A stretch of 64,000 nt of DNA from Carboxylicivirga mesophila (GTDB lineage Bacteria; Bacteroidota; Bacteroidia; Bacteroidales; Marinilabiliaceae): contig NZ_JAGUCN010000011.1 of NCBI RefSeq assembly GCF_018271975.1, positions 1 through 64,000 of the forward strand. The letters are read 5' to 3'. Position numbers and translations under genes: made by a program. The notes under the pieces are model-generated. The model searched no databases. It was given only the letters and a program-made list of their open reading frames with translations, and was not told where the DNA came from. The number at the start of each line of letters is the position of its first letter. Position 1 is the stretch's first letter. Below are positions 24,456 to 33,844 of the stretch, one piece after another.

Positions 24456-24899
24456 GTGGTAATAAGCCGCATCCTTGCCATACTAATGGTACTGCCATGT
24501 TGCCTGGCTACAAATGCACAAGGTATAGATGCATCTCAAAAAGTTAATGCCTGCACCTGCGACTCATTAGATGGTCAACAGGTACTTTTAGTAGCCCAAG
24601 AAATGCCTGTATACCCGGGAGGTAAAGCGACATTTTCAGCTTACATAGCAAAACACCTTGCTATCCTTAATACCAATAAACCCCCGCTCACCCGGGTTGA
24701 TATCTGTTTTCTAATTGACACATGCGGCAGGGTGCGCAACGCTACCATCATGAATGTGAATAGCATTGCTAAACGGCCACCGCCTGAAACAAATATTCTG
24801 GATGTCATTAACTCAATGCCACGCTGGAAACCTGGCAAACAAGAAGGCAAGGTGGTACCTGTAAAATATATAATCCCTATCAGGATAGATCTGCAATAA
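24456..24899 (+). CDS. TonB C-terminal-domain-like secreted protein
   Basis: 147 residues. The start is probably GTG 24456, followed by a hydrophobic signal region (MVISRILAILMVLPCC). The body has the PVYPGGKATFSAYIAKHL segment and the MPRWKPGKQEGKVVPVKYII ending that are typical of Bacteroidota energy-transducer TonB C-terminal domains. It lacks the proline-rich spanning region, so it is not a full TonB. These short proteins probably interact with TonB-like partners or receptors. The start codon is uncertain. Confidence 0.68.
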   Translation: MVISRILAILMVLPCCLATNAQGIDASQKVNACTCDSLDGQQVLLVAQEMPVYPGGKATFSAYIAKHLAILNTNKPPLTRVDICFLIDTCGRVRNATIMNVNSIAKRPPPETNILDVINSMPRWKPGKQEGKVVPVKYIIPIRIDLQ

Positions 24900-24968
24900 T
24901 ACAGTTAATGGTAATAATGGGCGAGCCACAGCAATGCAAAACTCCCTTAACACTCAGCGGTATTTAAG

Positions 24969-25294
24969 TTAACCTTCCTTTGACTCAATACTTTTTTCGA
25001 GTAGTAAACCGCCCTTGTACATACCCTTCAGAAACGGATGAATGTCTTTACCTAGTTTACTCAGACTATATTCAACCTTAGGTGGCACTTCAGCAAACAC
25101 TTTTCGTTCAATCAATCCATCTTCCTCCAGTTCTTTAACTGCTTGCTTAACATGCGTTCACTGATATCAGTTAATAGCCTAACCAATTCGGTATATCGCT
25201 TATGCCCCTGAGAAAGATGCAAAATTATTGTGCCCTTGCGTTTACCTTTAACGGCATTGATAAATGTATCTATCGGACAGTAACTTTTTTCCAT
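24969..25294 (-). pseudogene. HxlR-family regulator with a frameshift
   Basis: The first 50 residues (CPIDTFINAVKGKRKGTIIL, HLSQGHKRYTELVRLLTDIS, ERMLSKQLK) are a normal HxlR winged helix. The frame then breaks near 25132-25137, where CAG TTA AAG AAC replaces an expected KQLKELEEDG. One base added there restores LEEDGLIERKVFAEVPPKVE and a normal end at 24969 (108 residues). It is divergent from the oxidoreductase, the usual position of an HxlR repressor for such genes. It is either a genuine frameshift or a sequencing error. Confidence 0.75.
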
Positions 25295-25428
25295 TTTTTT
25301 CTTTGTTCAAGCAATTGATAATCAACAAAACGGCAATAAATGTTCGTAAAGGAACATTTCGTAAGTTATTGATATCTAATTTATTTATACTGAATTTTGT
25401 GCAAAAATAAAAAATAAACAGCTTAAGC

Positions 25429-26430
25429 ATGGAAAATACTACGAAGACTTTCAAAGCATTCAGGGTTGAAGAAACAGAAAACGGGCAGTTTAAAGCATCC
25501 ATCAAAGAAATAGAAATGGAAGAGCTAGCTAATGAAGAACTATTGGTGAAAGTGCATTACAGCTCATTAAACTATAAAGATGCCTTATCTGCCTCGGGCA
25601 ACAGAGGTGTTACTAAAAACTATCCCCACACCCCTGGCATTGATGCTGTTGGCATAATCGAACAATCAAATAGTCAGCTTTTCAACTCTGGTGAACAGGT
25701 AATTGTGACAAGCTATGATTTGGGTATGAACACAAATGGCGGATTTGCCGAATATATTAAAGTACCTGCTTCATGGGCCATTAAACTACCTGAGCAGCTG
25801 AGTATGAAAGAAGCCATGATTTATGGCACTGCTGGCTTAACAGCAGGTATTTCGGTTTTACGATTAGCAGAAAAAATACATCCTTCAAATGGACAAATCG
25901 TTGTTTCGGGGGCTACTGGCGGAGTAGGTGCGCTGAGCGTGGCTATTTTGGCAAAGCTGGGTTATGATGTAACGGCCATAACCGGCAAAGCTGCTGAAAC
26001 AGATTACCTGATGAAAATAGGCGCTAAAGAGATCATCCTGCGCAGCGAGTTTGAAAAACTTAATAAAAAACCGCTTTTAAAACCAACTTTTGCTGGTGCC
26101 ATTGATACAGTCGGAGGTACTATTCTGGAGAATATGATTAAGTCCGTCCAGCCTATGGGAGTCATAACTTGTTGCGGAAACGTGGCTTCTCCAAAACTTG
26201 AGCTCACCGTATTCCCCTTTATATTAAGAGGTGTTTCATTAATAGGAGTCGATTCGCAAAACTACCCAATGGATGAGAGACAAAAGGTATGGCAATTATT
26301 AGCCAATAAATGGAAACCAGCACAGTTAATGGATAACTGTCGTGAGATAGGTCTGGAAGAACTGCCTGAAAGCATTCATCAGATACTTAATGGGCAACTA
26401 AAAGGCCGCACTGTCATTAAAATTGCATAA
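25429..26430 (+). CDS. YhdH/AcuI-type quinone oxidoreductase
   Basis: 333 residues, the standard length of the medium-chain dehydrogenase subgroup that reduces acrylyl-CoA or quinone-like electrophiles with NADPH. The N-terminal GroES-like fold contains VHYSSLNYKDALSASGNRGV and YPHTPGIDAVGIIEQSNSQL. The Rossmann segment is IVVSGATGGVGALSVAILAK at about 161-180. No zinc-binding cysteines are present. The C-terminal NGQLKGRTVIKI is family-typical. Divergent orientation with the HxlR-like gene suggests control by redox or electrophile stress. Confidence 0.88.
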   Translation: MENTTKTFKAFRVEETENGQFKASIKEIEMEELANEELLVKVHYSSLNYKDALSASGNRGVTKNYPHTPGIDAVGIIEQSNSQLFNSGEQVIVTSYDLGMNTNGGFAEYIKVPASWAIKLPEQLSMKEAMIYGTAGLTAGISVLRLAEKIHPSNGQIVVSGATGGVGALSVAILAKLGYDVTAITGKAAETDYLMKIGAKEIILRSEFEKLNKKPLLKPTFAGAIDTVGGTILENMIKSVQPMGVITCCGNVASPKLELTVFPFILRGVSLIGVDSQNYPMDERQKVWQLLANKWKPAQLMDNCREIGLEELPESIHQILNGQLKGRTVIKIA

Positions 26431-26615
26431 CACATACCACCATTGTCCGGCGTAGAATTGCTCTACCCCGGACAATATCCACACTCCTCATCATATTAAA
26501 CACTTGACTTTAAGCCACATTAGCCATATATTGCCTGCCATCCACCTGTTTCGCCCGGCTGATAGCCAATACATCTTACATCCTCAATTCCGTTTACTAA
26601 CTAAAACAACAAATT

Positions 26616-27530
26616 ATGCGAACATCAACAAGTATTTTGCTGGTGCTTCTTTTGGTTGGATTAAATGGGTATTCACAAAAGAAAAATGGCACTATCTATT
26701 CGGAACATGAGGCAATTAACAAAGTAGCAGACCTCTGGAAAGCCTTTGAATCTGGCGAAAAAGATACATACATGGATTATTTTGCCGATAGCGTGATGAT
26801 ATTCAGCCATGGCAAAAAGCTGCCCTGGACAAAAGCGAATATTGGTAAGAACTACGACTGGTGGCACAAAGAGTTTGTCAACATTCAATTCAGAGATGCC
26901 AAGCCAGCTTATCCTGATGCATTGGAGTATAAAGAAGCGGGTGTGTGGGTGCAGGATTGGGTGATACTAACAGCCCGAAACATTAAAACAGGCATCAACG
27001 TCCATCTCCCTATCCACCGTTTGTACAGTTTTAATAAAGATGACAAAGTAACCTCAGTGCACTGGTACTATAACAATGATGTATTTGAAGAAATCCAGAA
27101 CAGTCATACCACACAAAAGAACGGCGTAGCATACATTAACCACCCTCATATAATTACCACCCGAAAGGTAATGAACGCATTCATTGATCATGACTTTGAA
27201 CTGTGGGCCAGCTTCTTTAATCCCAAGGCCATACTGGGGCATATTGCTTTTAAAACGGGAGAATATCAAACCGTTGATGAGAAAAAAGATATATTAATGA
27301 AGACCTTTACACCCGACAAAAAATTCCATATTGAGCAACAGGGCTACCCTGACTGCATCTATTATGCCAAGGATGACGTCTACGTGGTTTACTCGTGGTG
27401 GAATATGACCATCAAAAAGAACGGCGAAAAATATACTTTCCCATTTATGCTATCTCATACTTTTGATGCGGACGGCAAAATTGTGAATGAGATGATTTAT
27501 GGCAGCAGCAACCACATGGAAGATTGGTAA
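26616..27530 (+). CDS. Secreted NTF2-like (SnoaL-type) protein with two domains
   Basis: 304 residues with a signal peptide (MRTSTSILLVLLLVGLNGYS). Two NTF2-like cone folds seem to be joined. The first is about 30-165 (INKVADLWKAFESGEKDTYM, DYFADSVMIFSHGKKLPWTK), the second about 180-300 (HIITTRKVMNAFIDHDFELW, ASFFNPKAILGHIAFKTGEY). Such folds can be enzymatic or ligand-binding; no specific activity can be inferred. A single gene with its own bidirectional terminator. A short frame at 26504-26710 in another register is not real. Confidence 0.75.
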   Translation: MRTSTSILLVLLLVGLNGYSQKKNGTIYSEHEAINKVADLWKAFESGEKDTYMDYFADSVMIFSHGKKLPWTKANIGKNYDWWHKEFVNIQFRDAKPAYPDALEYKEAGVWVQDWVILTARNIKTGINVHLPIHRLYSFNKDDKVTSVHWYYNNDVFEEIQNSHTTQKNGVAYINHPHIITTRKVMNAFIDHDFELWASFFNPKAILGHIAFKTGEYQTVDEKKDILMKTFTPDKKFHIEQQGYPDCIYYAKDDVYVVYSWWNMTIKKNGEKYTFPFMLSHTFDADGKIVNEMIYGSSNHMEDW

Positions 27531-27556
27531 TAGCGATATCAAACTACAACTAAGGT

Positions 27557-27597
27557 ATATAAGAAAAGCCCCGGCAAGTTCGGGGCTTTTCTTATAT
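27557..27597. terminator. Bidirectional terminator
   Basis: AAGAAAAGCCCCG pairs with CGGGGCTTTTCTT around GCAAGTT. There is a T run in both directions, and it lies between the convergent NTF2-like and DPP-IV genes. Confidence 0.88.
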
Positions 27598-27611
27598 CTG
27601 TTACTTAAGAC

Positions 27612-29804
27612 CTATAGATTTCTCAACAGGTAATCTGCTTTCATTTTGTAAAGGTGATTCCTCACGTTGCCACCGTAGATGCTGTGGTTACGATTCGGGT
27701 ATGCAAACATATCAAACTGTTTACCGGCCTGCACCAGGCGATCTACATACTCCATCACATTTTGGTAATGCACATTATCATCTGCCGTACCATGAATCAG
27801 GAATAGACGACCACTTAGATTATCTACATGGTTAATAGGACTGTTATCATCGTACCCACTGGCATTCTCCTGAGGTTTGCGCATGTAACGCTCGGTATAC
27901 ACCGAGTCGTAGTAACGCCAATTGGTAACCGGCGCCACTGCAATACCTACTTTAAACACATCGGACTTGCTCAAGCACAGCGACGACATGAAACCACCAA
28001 AGCTCCACCCCCAGATACCAATGCGCGAAGCATCGACATAATCCAGTGAACCAAGGTATTTAGCCGCCTCAATCTGGTCGTCAGACTCCAATTTACCCAG
28101 CTTCATATAGGTACACTTACGAAATTCTTCACCACGGGCTCCGGTTCCACGCGGATCAACACATGCCACCATATACCCTTCAGCCGCCAGGTATTGCTCC
28201 CAGCCTATGCTCCATCGGTCGAGCACCTGCTGCGAGTTAGGCCCACTGTACTGCACCATCAGCACGGGATATTGCTTCGTAGCATCAAAATTCAATGGCT
28301 TCACCATCCAGCCATTCAGCTGAACGCCTTCGCCGGTTTTGAAGCTAAAAAACTCTTTTGGGCTAATTTCATACTGAGCCACACGCTCCTTCAGCGCCTT
28401 ATTATCCTCTAACACACGTATCTGCTTACCTTTACCATCGTGCAAAGTCACCAGTGTAGGAGTTGTGGTATTCGACAGGTAGTTGATATAGTATTTAAAA
28501 CCCTTGCTGAAAGAAGCGCTGTTAGTTCCTTCTACTGTCGAAAACTTAATTTGCTTCTTACCATCGTTACGAATGGCATACACCTCGCGCTGCATTGGCG
28601 ACTTTGCCGCTGCCTGGTAGTAGAACATTTTGGTTTTGGCATTGTACCCAAGATAATCGGTTACATCCCATTGACCACTTGTAATCTGGCGCACCTTGCG
28701 GCCTGCCATGGTATACAGGTAAATATGATTGTAGCCATCCATCTCGCCCACATACACGAAGTGTTGTCCATCTTCCATGAATTGCAAGTTATCCAGCACA
28801 TCCTGCTCAATGTAACGTTCATTTCTATCGGTAAATACCGTATTACAAACGCCGGAATTCGTGTTGGCAATCATTAGTTGCAAATAATTCTGATGACGAT
28901 TCATTTTAATGATGCCTAACTTACCTTCTGTTTTGGTAAAGCGCACACGTGGGATGTAAATATCGGTTTCTTCACCAATATCCATGGTTTTTGTGGTGCG
29001 GTTTTTAATATTAAATACATGCACACTCACCACTGAATTGTCTTCACCGGCCTTAGGGTACTTAAACTTATATTGTCCCGGATACAGGCTATACTCTTCA
29101 TTGTTTGGGTAAGACGCCTGATACACAGGGAAGGCAAATTCCTTCACATTGGACTCGTCAAAGCGGATAAAAGCAATTTCCTTACTATCTGGTGACCAGT
29201 CGTAAGCTTTATTAAATCCAAACTCTTCCTCATACACCCAATCAGGCATACCATTAATAATTTTGTTGTACTCGCCATCGGTGGTAATGGCACTTTCTGT
29301 ACCAAACTTTAATTTAGCCAGGTGCAAGTCATTATTACGTACAAAAGCTACCATTTCTCCATTGGGCGAAAAAGAGGCAATCTGTTGCTTACCATTTTCC
29401 GACAAAGGTTTTAGCTCATTGTACTGAATATCGTATACATAGTAATTGGCTTTAAACGAGTGACGGTAAATATACTCAGCATTGGTGTAGATAAGAATCT
29501 TTGTTTCATTACCGTTAAATTCATATCCTTCGATGCGTTTGATATCATACTCACCTTTCATCTCCTTCTCAAGATCAAAAACTACGGCCACCTGCTTACC
29601 AGTTGCATACTGATATTTAACAATGCGCTTCCCCTCTTCCAGTGTGGTATAATGTATGCCATCGGTCATTGAACGCAAGCCGCGAACCGAGCGGGCATAA
29701 AATGTTCCATCGCGCGTAATATTATCTAACGAAACCGTTTGTTTTTGCGCCTGCATTGCCAACGAAAACAGCAATGTGGCCAGTAAAATACTTAAGTGCT
29801 TCAT
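27612..29804 (-). CDS. Dipeptidyl peptidase IV (S9 family)
   Basis: 730 residues with a signal peptide (MKHLSILLATLLFSLAMQAQ). The N-terminal beta-propeller (about 35-480) has the PDWVYEEEFGFNKAYDWSPD motif with the paired Glu residues that bind the substrate N-terminus, which marks DPP-IV rather than prolyl oligopeptidase. The C-terminal hydrolase has GWSFGG (Ser601), HGTADDNVH (Asp676) and NRNHSI (His707). It removes X-Pro dipeptides from peptides in the periplasm or at the surface, which would complement the peptide-import locus at 44-53 kb. Confidence 0.93.
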   Translation of the reverse strand: MKHLSILLATLLFSLAMQAQKQTVSLDNITRDGTFYARSVRGLRSMTDGIHYTTLEEGKRIVKYQYATGKQVAVVFDLEKEMKGEYDIKRIEGYEFNGNETKILIYTNAEYIYRHSFKANYYVYDIQYNELKPLSENGKQQIASFSPNGEMVAFVRNNDLHLAKLKFGTESAITTDGEYNKIINGMPDWVYEEEFGFNKAYDWSPDSKEIAFIRFDESNVKEFAFPVYQASYPNNEEYSLYPGQYKFKYPKAGEDNSVVSVHVFNIKNRTTKTMDIGEETDIYIPRVRFTKTEGKLGIIKMNRHQNYLQLMIANTNSGVCNTVFTDRNERYIEQDVLDNLQFMEDGQHFVYVGEMDGYNHIYLYTMAGRKVRQITSGQWDVTDYLGYNAKTKMFYYQAAAKSPMQREVYAIRNDGKKQIKFSTVEGTNSASFSKGFKYYINYLSNTTTPTLVTLHDGKGKQIRVLEDNKALKERVAQYEISPKEFFSFKTGEGVQLNGWMVKPLNFDATKQYPVLMVQYSGPNSQQVLDRWSIGWEQYLAAEGYMVACVDPRGTGARGEEFRKCTYMKLGKLESDDQIEAAKYLGSLDYVDASRIGIWGWSFGGFMSSLCLSKSDVFKVGIAVAPVTNWRYYDSVYTERYMRKPQENASGYDDNSPINHVDNLSGRLFLIHGTADDNVHYQNVMEYVDRLVQAGKQFDMFAYPNRNHSIYGGNVRNHLYKMKADYLLRNL

Positions 29805-29963
29805 TTGTAAATTATTTATACTTTATAACTGTTTCAAACTACAAGAATGTCAAAACTAACAAATTACCCAACTATAAAACAATGGGATTTGACAGCATTT
29901 ACTATTTCAGGGTATTATTACTAAAAAAAAGCATCACGCTTCTTAGCTTTCACGCCTTTTATT

Positions 29964-29971
29964 TATCTTTG
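29964..29971 (+). promoter_or_regulatory. Candidate thrS -7 element (TATCTTTG)
   Basis: An exact TAnnTTTG match 30 bases before the thrS start. The -33 TTTG is not evident at the expected distance. Confidence 0.4.
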
Positions 29972-30001
29972 CATGTTTTTTAAAATCTAAGCAATAGTAG
30001 C

Positions 30002-31948
30002 ATGATAAAAATTACCTTTCCGGACCAAAGTGTCAGAGAGTTTGAAGCAGGCGTAACTGGTTTAGAAATTGCGCAGAGTATTAGCTCACGTTTGGCTAAA
30101 GAAGTTTTATCTATTACGGTGAACGACACCTTAATGGATCTGACGCGCCCTATTACCACTGATGCCAGTATTAAGCTGCACAAATGGGAGGATGAAGAAG
30201 GAAAGCACGCCTTTTGGCACTCTTCGGCTCACCTGATGGCCGAAGCTATCGAGGCTCTTTATCCTGGTACTAAATTTGGCATTGGCCCAACCATTGAGAA
30301 CGGTTTTTACTACGATATAGATACGGGCGATAATGTTATCAAAGATTCAGATCTACCCAAAATAGAGAAGAAATTTAAAGACTTAGCCAGTCAAAAACTG
30401 GAGTATGTGCGCAGTGAAGTATCTAAAGCAGACGCCCTGAACTACTTCACTGATAAGAATGATGAATACAAACTGGAGCTGATCAATGAATTAGAGGACG
30501 GCACCATTTCATTCTATAAACAAGGTAACTTTACGGACTTATGCCGCGGCCCACACTTGCCTTCTACTGCACCAATTAAAGCTGTAAAGCTATTAAGCGT
30601 TGCAGGTGCATACTGGCGAGGTGACGAAACGCGTAAACAGCTGACGCGTATTTATGCCATCTCATTCCCTAAAGCAAAAATGCTGGAGGAATACCTGGTA
30701 ATGCTGGAAGAAGCCCAGAAGCGCGATCACCGTAAGATTGGTAAAGAACTGGAACTGTTTGCTTTCTCGCAAAAGGTTGGCCAGGGACTGCCTCTATGGT
30801 TACCCAAAGGCGCCAAACTGCGCGAGCGTTTAGAAAACTTCTTGAAGCGCGTACAGGTTAGATACGGTTATGAACCTGTTATTACACCGCACATTGGTAA
30901 TAAAGAGTTGTATGTTACTTCAGGCCACTATGCCAAGTATGGAAAAGACTCGTTCCAGCCAATTAACACGCCGGCTGAAGGCGAAGAGTTCTTGTTGAAA
31001 CCAATGAACTGTCCTCACCACTGTGAGATTTACAAAACAAAACCTCGCTCATATAAAGATCTGCCTATCCGATTTGCAGAATTCGGTACTGTTTACCGTT
31101 ACGAGCAAAGTGGCGAATTACATGGATTGACAAGGGTACGTGGCTTTACTCAGGATGATGCGCACTTATTCTGCCGTCCCGACCAGCTGAAAGATGAGTT
31201 TAAGAAAGTAATCGACATCATTTTATACATCTTTAAGGCACTAGACTTTAAAGACTATGTAACACAGGTATCATTGCGCGATCGTGAGGATCACTCTAAG
31301 TACATTGGAAGCGAGGATAACTGGAATAAAGCAGAACAAGCCATTATTGAAGCTTGCGAAGAAAAAGGCATGAACACCATTATTGAATATGGTGAGGCAG
31401 CCTTCTACGGACCAAAGCTTGACTTTATGGTAAAGGATGCATTGGGACGTAAGTGGCAGCTGGGCACTATCCAGGTGGACTACAACCTGCCCGAGCGCTT
31501 CGAGCTGGAGTACATTGGCAGCGATAACCAAAAGCATCGTCCGGTGATGATTCACCGCGCACCTTTTGGTAGTATGGAGCGCTTTGTAGCGGTTCTGATT
31601 GAGCACACAGCCGGTAAGTTTCCATTGTGGTTAACACCTGAGCAAGTGGTGATTCTGCCTATCAGCGAAAAATATAATGATTACGCAGAAAAAGTTTTAA
31701 ATTTCCTAAATAATTCCGATATTCGTGCCGTTCTAGACGACCGCAACGAAAAGATCGGTAAGAAGATAAGAGACAACGAGTTAAAGCGAATTCCATACCT
31801 GCTGATTGTTGGAGAAAAAGAAGCTGAAGAAGGAAAAGTTGCTGTTCGTAAGCAAGGAGAAGGCGATAAGGGCGCAATGCTTCAGCAAGATTTTGTTGAT
31901 TTCATCAATCAGGAAGTGGAAAAAATGCTTTCGGAGATCGAAAAATAA
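30002..31948 (+). CDS. thrS: Threonyl-tRNA synthetase
   Basis: 648 residues. It charges tRNA-Thr. TGS domain at 1-62, editing domain with [20 protein letters not shown] (about 73-92) and the later [11 protein letters not shown]. The class II core has [15 protein letters not shown] (motif 1 region), [10 protein letters not shown] and [14 protein letters not shown] (motif 2), the zinc-binding Cys and His residues, and [15 protein letters not shown] (motif 3). The C-terminal anticodon-binding domain is complete. It heads the thrS-infC-rpmI-rplT cluster, a very conserved arrangement. Confidence 0.98.
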   Translation: MIKITFPDQSVREFEAGVTGLEIAQSISSRLAKEVLSITVNDTLMDLTRPITTDASIKLHKWEDEEGKHAFWHSSAHLMAEAIEALYPGTKFGIGPTIENGFYYDIDTGDNVIKDSDLPKIEKKFKDLASQKLEYVRSEVSKADALNYFTDKNDEYKLELINELEDGTISFYKQGNFTDLCRGPHLPSTAPIKAVKLLSVAGAYWRGDETRKQLTRIYAISFPKAKMLEEYLVMLEEAQKRDHRKIGKELELFAFSQKVGQGLPLWLPKGAKLRERLENFLKRVQVRYGYEPVITPHIGNKELYVTSGHYAKYGKDSFQPINTPAEGEEFLLKPMNCPHHCEIYKTKPRSYKDLPIRFAEFGTVYRYEQSGELHGLTRVRGFTQDDAHLFCRPDQLKDEFKKVIDIILYIFKALDFKDYVTQVSLRDREDHSKYIGSEDNWNKAEQAIIEACEEKGMNTIIEYGEAAFYGPKLDFMVKDALGRKWQLGTIQVDYNLPERFELEYIGSDNQKHRPVMIHRAPFGSMERFVAVLIEHTAGKFPLWLTPEQVVILPISEKYNDYAEKVLNFLNNSDIRAVLDDRNEKIGKKIRDNELKRIPYLLIVGEKEAEEGKVAVRKQGEGDKGAMLQQDFVDFINQEVEKMLSEIEK

Positions 31949-31963
31949 ATATTAATTAATCAA

Positions 31964-31970
31964 AGGAGGG
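31964..31970 (+). promoter_or_regulatory. Shine-Dalgarno of infC, decides an ATA start
   Basis: AGGAGGG lies 7 bases before ATA 31978. It is unusually strong for a genus where such sites are rare and fixes the start at a non-AUG codon. Confidence 0.8.
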
Positions 31971-31977
31971 TTTAACA

Positions 31978-32541
31978 ATAGCTAGACCAAACAGAAGGCA
32001 TGTGCGTCCCGTGAAACAGGAGCCTGCCCACAGAATTAACAGAAACATAAGGGTGCCGCAAGTTCGCTTGGTAGGTGATAACATCGAGAATCCAGGTGTA
32101 TACCCTACAATGGAGGCCATTAAAATTGCTGATGAGTTGGATTTAGACTTGGTGGAGATTTCACCAAACGCTGATCCACCAGTTTGTAAGATAACGGATT
32201 ACCAGAAATTCCTTTATCAACAGAAACGTAAGCAAAAGGAACTAAAAGCCAAAGCTGTTAAAGTTGTTGTTAAGGAAATTCGTTTCGGACCTAATACTGA
32301 TGATCATGATTATCAGTTCAAATTAAAACATGCTGAAAAGTTTCTGAACGAAGGAGCAAAAGTAAAAGCCTACGTATTCTTTAAAGGTCGTTCGATCTTG
32401 TTTAAAGATAAAGGTGAAATTCTTTTGTTACGCTTCGCACAGGATCTGGAAGAAATTGGCAAAGTAGAGCAATTGCCTAAACTGGAAGGTAAACGCATGA
32501 CAATGTTTATCGCACCTAAGGCAAGTGCTAAGAATAAGTAG
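31978..32541 (+). CDS. infC: Translation initiation factor IF-3, ATA start
   Basis: 187 residues from ATA 31978: (M)[15 protein letters not shown]... The N domain includes [20 protein letters not shown] and the C domain [20 protein letters not shown] and [15 protein letters not shown]-3 prevents 30S-50S joining and rejects non-standard start codons. A GTG at 32002 would cut off the basic N-terminus and has no ribosome site, so ATA is preferred. IF-3 genes commonly use rare start codons (AUU in Escherichia coli) so that IF-3 represses itself. The operon continues with rpmI and rplT. Confidence 0.9.
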   Translation: MARPNRRHVRPVKQEPAHRINRNIRVPQVRLVGDNIENPGVYPTMEAIKIADELDLDLVEISPNADPPVCKITDYQKFLYQQKRKQKELKAKAVKVVVKEIRFGPNTDDHDYQFKLKHAEKFLNEGAKVKAYVFFKGRSILFKDKGEILLLRFAQDLEEIGKVEQLPKLEGKRMTMFIAPKASAKNK

Positions 32542-32572
32542 TTTATTTTTTATAACTAAATATATAGGAATA

Positions 32573-32770
32573 ATGCCAAAAATGAAGACAAATTCCGGTG
32601 CTAAAAAGCGTTTTACGATTACCGGAAGCGGAAAAATCAAGAGGAAGCATGCTTTCAAAAGTCACATCTTAACTAAGAAGACTACAAAGCAGAAGAGAAA
32701 TTTGACCTATGCTGGCACTGTTCACAAAGCTGATGAAACAAACATCAAGCTGTTATTGAACATGAAGTAA
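32573..32770 (+). CDS. rpmI: Ribosomal protein bL35
   Basis: 65 residues: [20 protein letters not shown], then [21 protein letters not shown] basic large-subunit protein that binds 23S rRNA. The start at ATG 32573 gives the usual [14 protein letters not shown]; a longer frame from 32525 overlaps the end of infC and is not real. It lies between infC and rplT in the standard order. Confidence 0.97.
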   Translation: MPKMKTNSGAKKRFTITGSGKIKRKHAFKSHILTKKTTKQKRNLTYAGTVHKADETNIKLLLNMK

Positions 32771-32866
32771 TTCGAATTTCAAGAGAAGGAAACGATTTTT
32801 TTAACCAGAGTGAATTAGCTGAAAGATTCCCGAAGGGGGCGCTAACCATTCGAAAATGATTTTAAA

Positions 32867-33217
32867 ATGCCAAGATCAGTAAATCATGTAGCGTCAAGAG
32901 AAAGACGCAGAAAGCTTTTAAAGCAAACCAAAGGTTACTTTGGACGTAGAAAAAACGTATGGACTGTTGCTAAGAATTCATACGAAAAAGGATTGCAGTA
33001 CGCATACCGCGACAGAAAGAAGAAAAAGAGCAGCTTCCGTGCATTATGGATTCAGCGTATCAACGCAGCAGCTCGTTTGGAAGGTGTATCATACAGCAAG
33101 TTAATGGGTATGTTGCACGCACAAAACATTGAAATCAACCGTAAAGTTCTTGCTGACCTGGCAATGAACCACCCGGAAGCTTTCAAAGCTATCGTTAAGA
33201 AAGCAACTAACGCTTAA
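32867..33217 (+). CDS. rplT: Ribosomal protein bL20
   Basis: 116 residues: [40 protein letters not shown], then [20 protein letters not shown] and IQRINAAAR. It is an early assembly protein of the 50S subunit and in other bacteria also represses its operon. The 96-base gap after rpmI is larger than usual and could hold a leader structure, but I cannot match a known L20 binding element with confidence. It ends the operon at a strong terminator. Confidence 0.97.
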   Translation: MPRSVNHVASRERRRKLLKQTKGYFGRRKNVWTVAKNSYEKGLQYAYRDRKKKKSSFRALWIQRINAAARLEGVSYSKLMGMLHAQNIEINRKVLADLAMNHPEAFKAIVKKATNA

Positions 33218-33240
33218 TTTATACTTAAGCCAAGATACAG

Positions 33241-33266
33241 AAGGAGACCAATTGGTCTCCTTTTTT
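33241..33266 (+). terminator. Terminator of the infC-rplT operon
   Basis: AAGGAGACCA-ATTGGTCTCCTT is a perfect palindrome followed by T6. Confidence 0.9.
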
Positions 33267-33325
33267 ATTGTTTAAACTTTAAGGTTCATACATAATCACT
33301 ATCTTGTGTGCCCATTTTACAAGTT

Positions 33326-33841
33326 ATGAAGCATCTGAACCTGACTACACAAATTGAAATATTCGACTCATTAGATGAGATAAACTCCACAGAACAAGCA
33401 TTAGTTAATGCAGCCAAAGAAGCCTGCCTAAAAGCATATGCTCCTTATTCTGAATTTAACGTAGGTGCAGCTGTATTACTGGAAAATGGCCAAATAATCA
33501 CCGGCAGCAACCAGGAAAATGCAGCCTACCCATCGGGGCTATGTGCCGAACGCACAGCCATCTTTTATGCCAATGCTCAATACCCCGATACTCCCGTTAC
33601 TTCAATAGCTATTATAGCGATGAATAAGAATGGGATTCTTGAAAATCCTGTAGCGCCCTGCGGTGCCTGCAGACAAGTATTACTGGAAACAGAATTGCGC
33701 TATAAAAAGGCCTACGATATACTACTGGTTGGTCAATCATCTATACAAAAAATAAAAAGCAGCAAAGATTTGCTGCCTTTATCATTCGTTGGTGAAGGAC
33801 TGATAAAGTCCAAAGCTCGAAGCCCGAAGTCCGAAGACTAA
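33326..33841 (+). CDS. cdd: Cytidine deaminase
   Basis: 171 residues from ATG 33326. Zinc site: LCAERTAIF with the catalytic Glu and first Cys, and PCGACRQ with the other two Cys. AYAPYSEFNVGAAVLLENGQ is the conserved N-terminal part. It deaminates cytidine and deoxycytidine in pyrimidine salvage. The last dozen residues (IKSKARSPKSED) come from a low-complexity stretch (AAGCCCGAAGTCCGAAGAC) resembling non-coding sequence at 15.5 kb, so the original C-terminus may have been replaced. It converges with the RluA-type gene. Confidence 0.93.
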   Translation: MKHLNLTTQIEIFDSLDEINSTEQALVNAAKEACLKAYAPYSEFNVGAAVLLENGQIITGSNQENAAYPSGLCAERTAIFYANAQYPDTPVTSIAIIAMNKNGILENPVAPCGACRQVLLETELRYKKAYDILLVGQSSIQKIKSSKDLLPLSFVGEGLIKSKARSPKSED

Positions 33842-33844
33842 CGT

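Noticed and set aside
26504-26710. Short frame before the NTF2-like gene
   Set aside because: It overlaps the true gene in another register and has no support.
32002-32541. infC starting at GTG 32002
   Set aside because: It lacks a ribosome-binding site and removes the conserved basic N-terminus; ATA 31978 has AGGAGGG at the right distance.
32771-32866. An L20 autoregulatory leader between rpmI and rplT
   Set aside because: No structure that I could match to a known L20 binding element.
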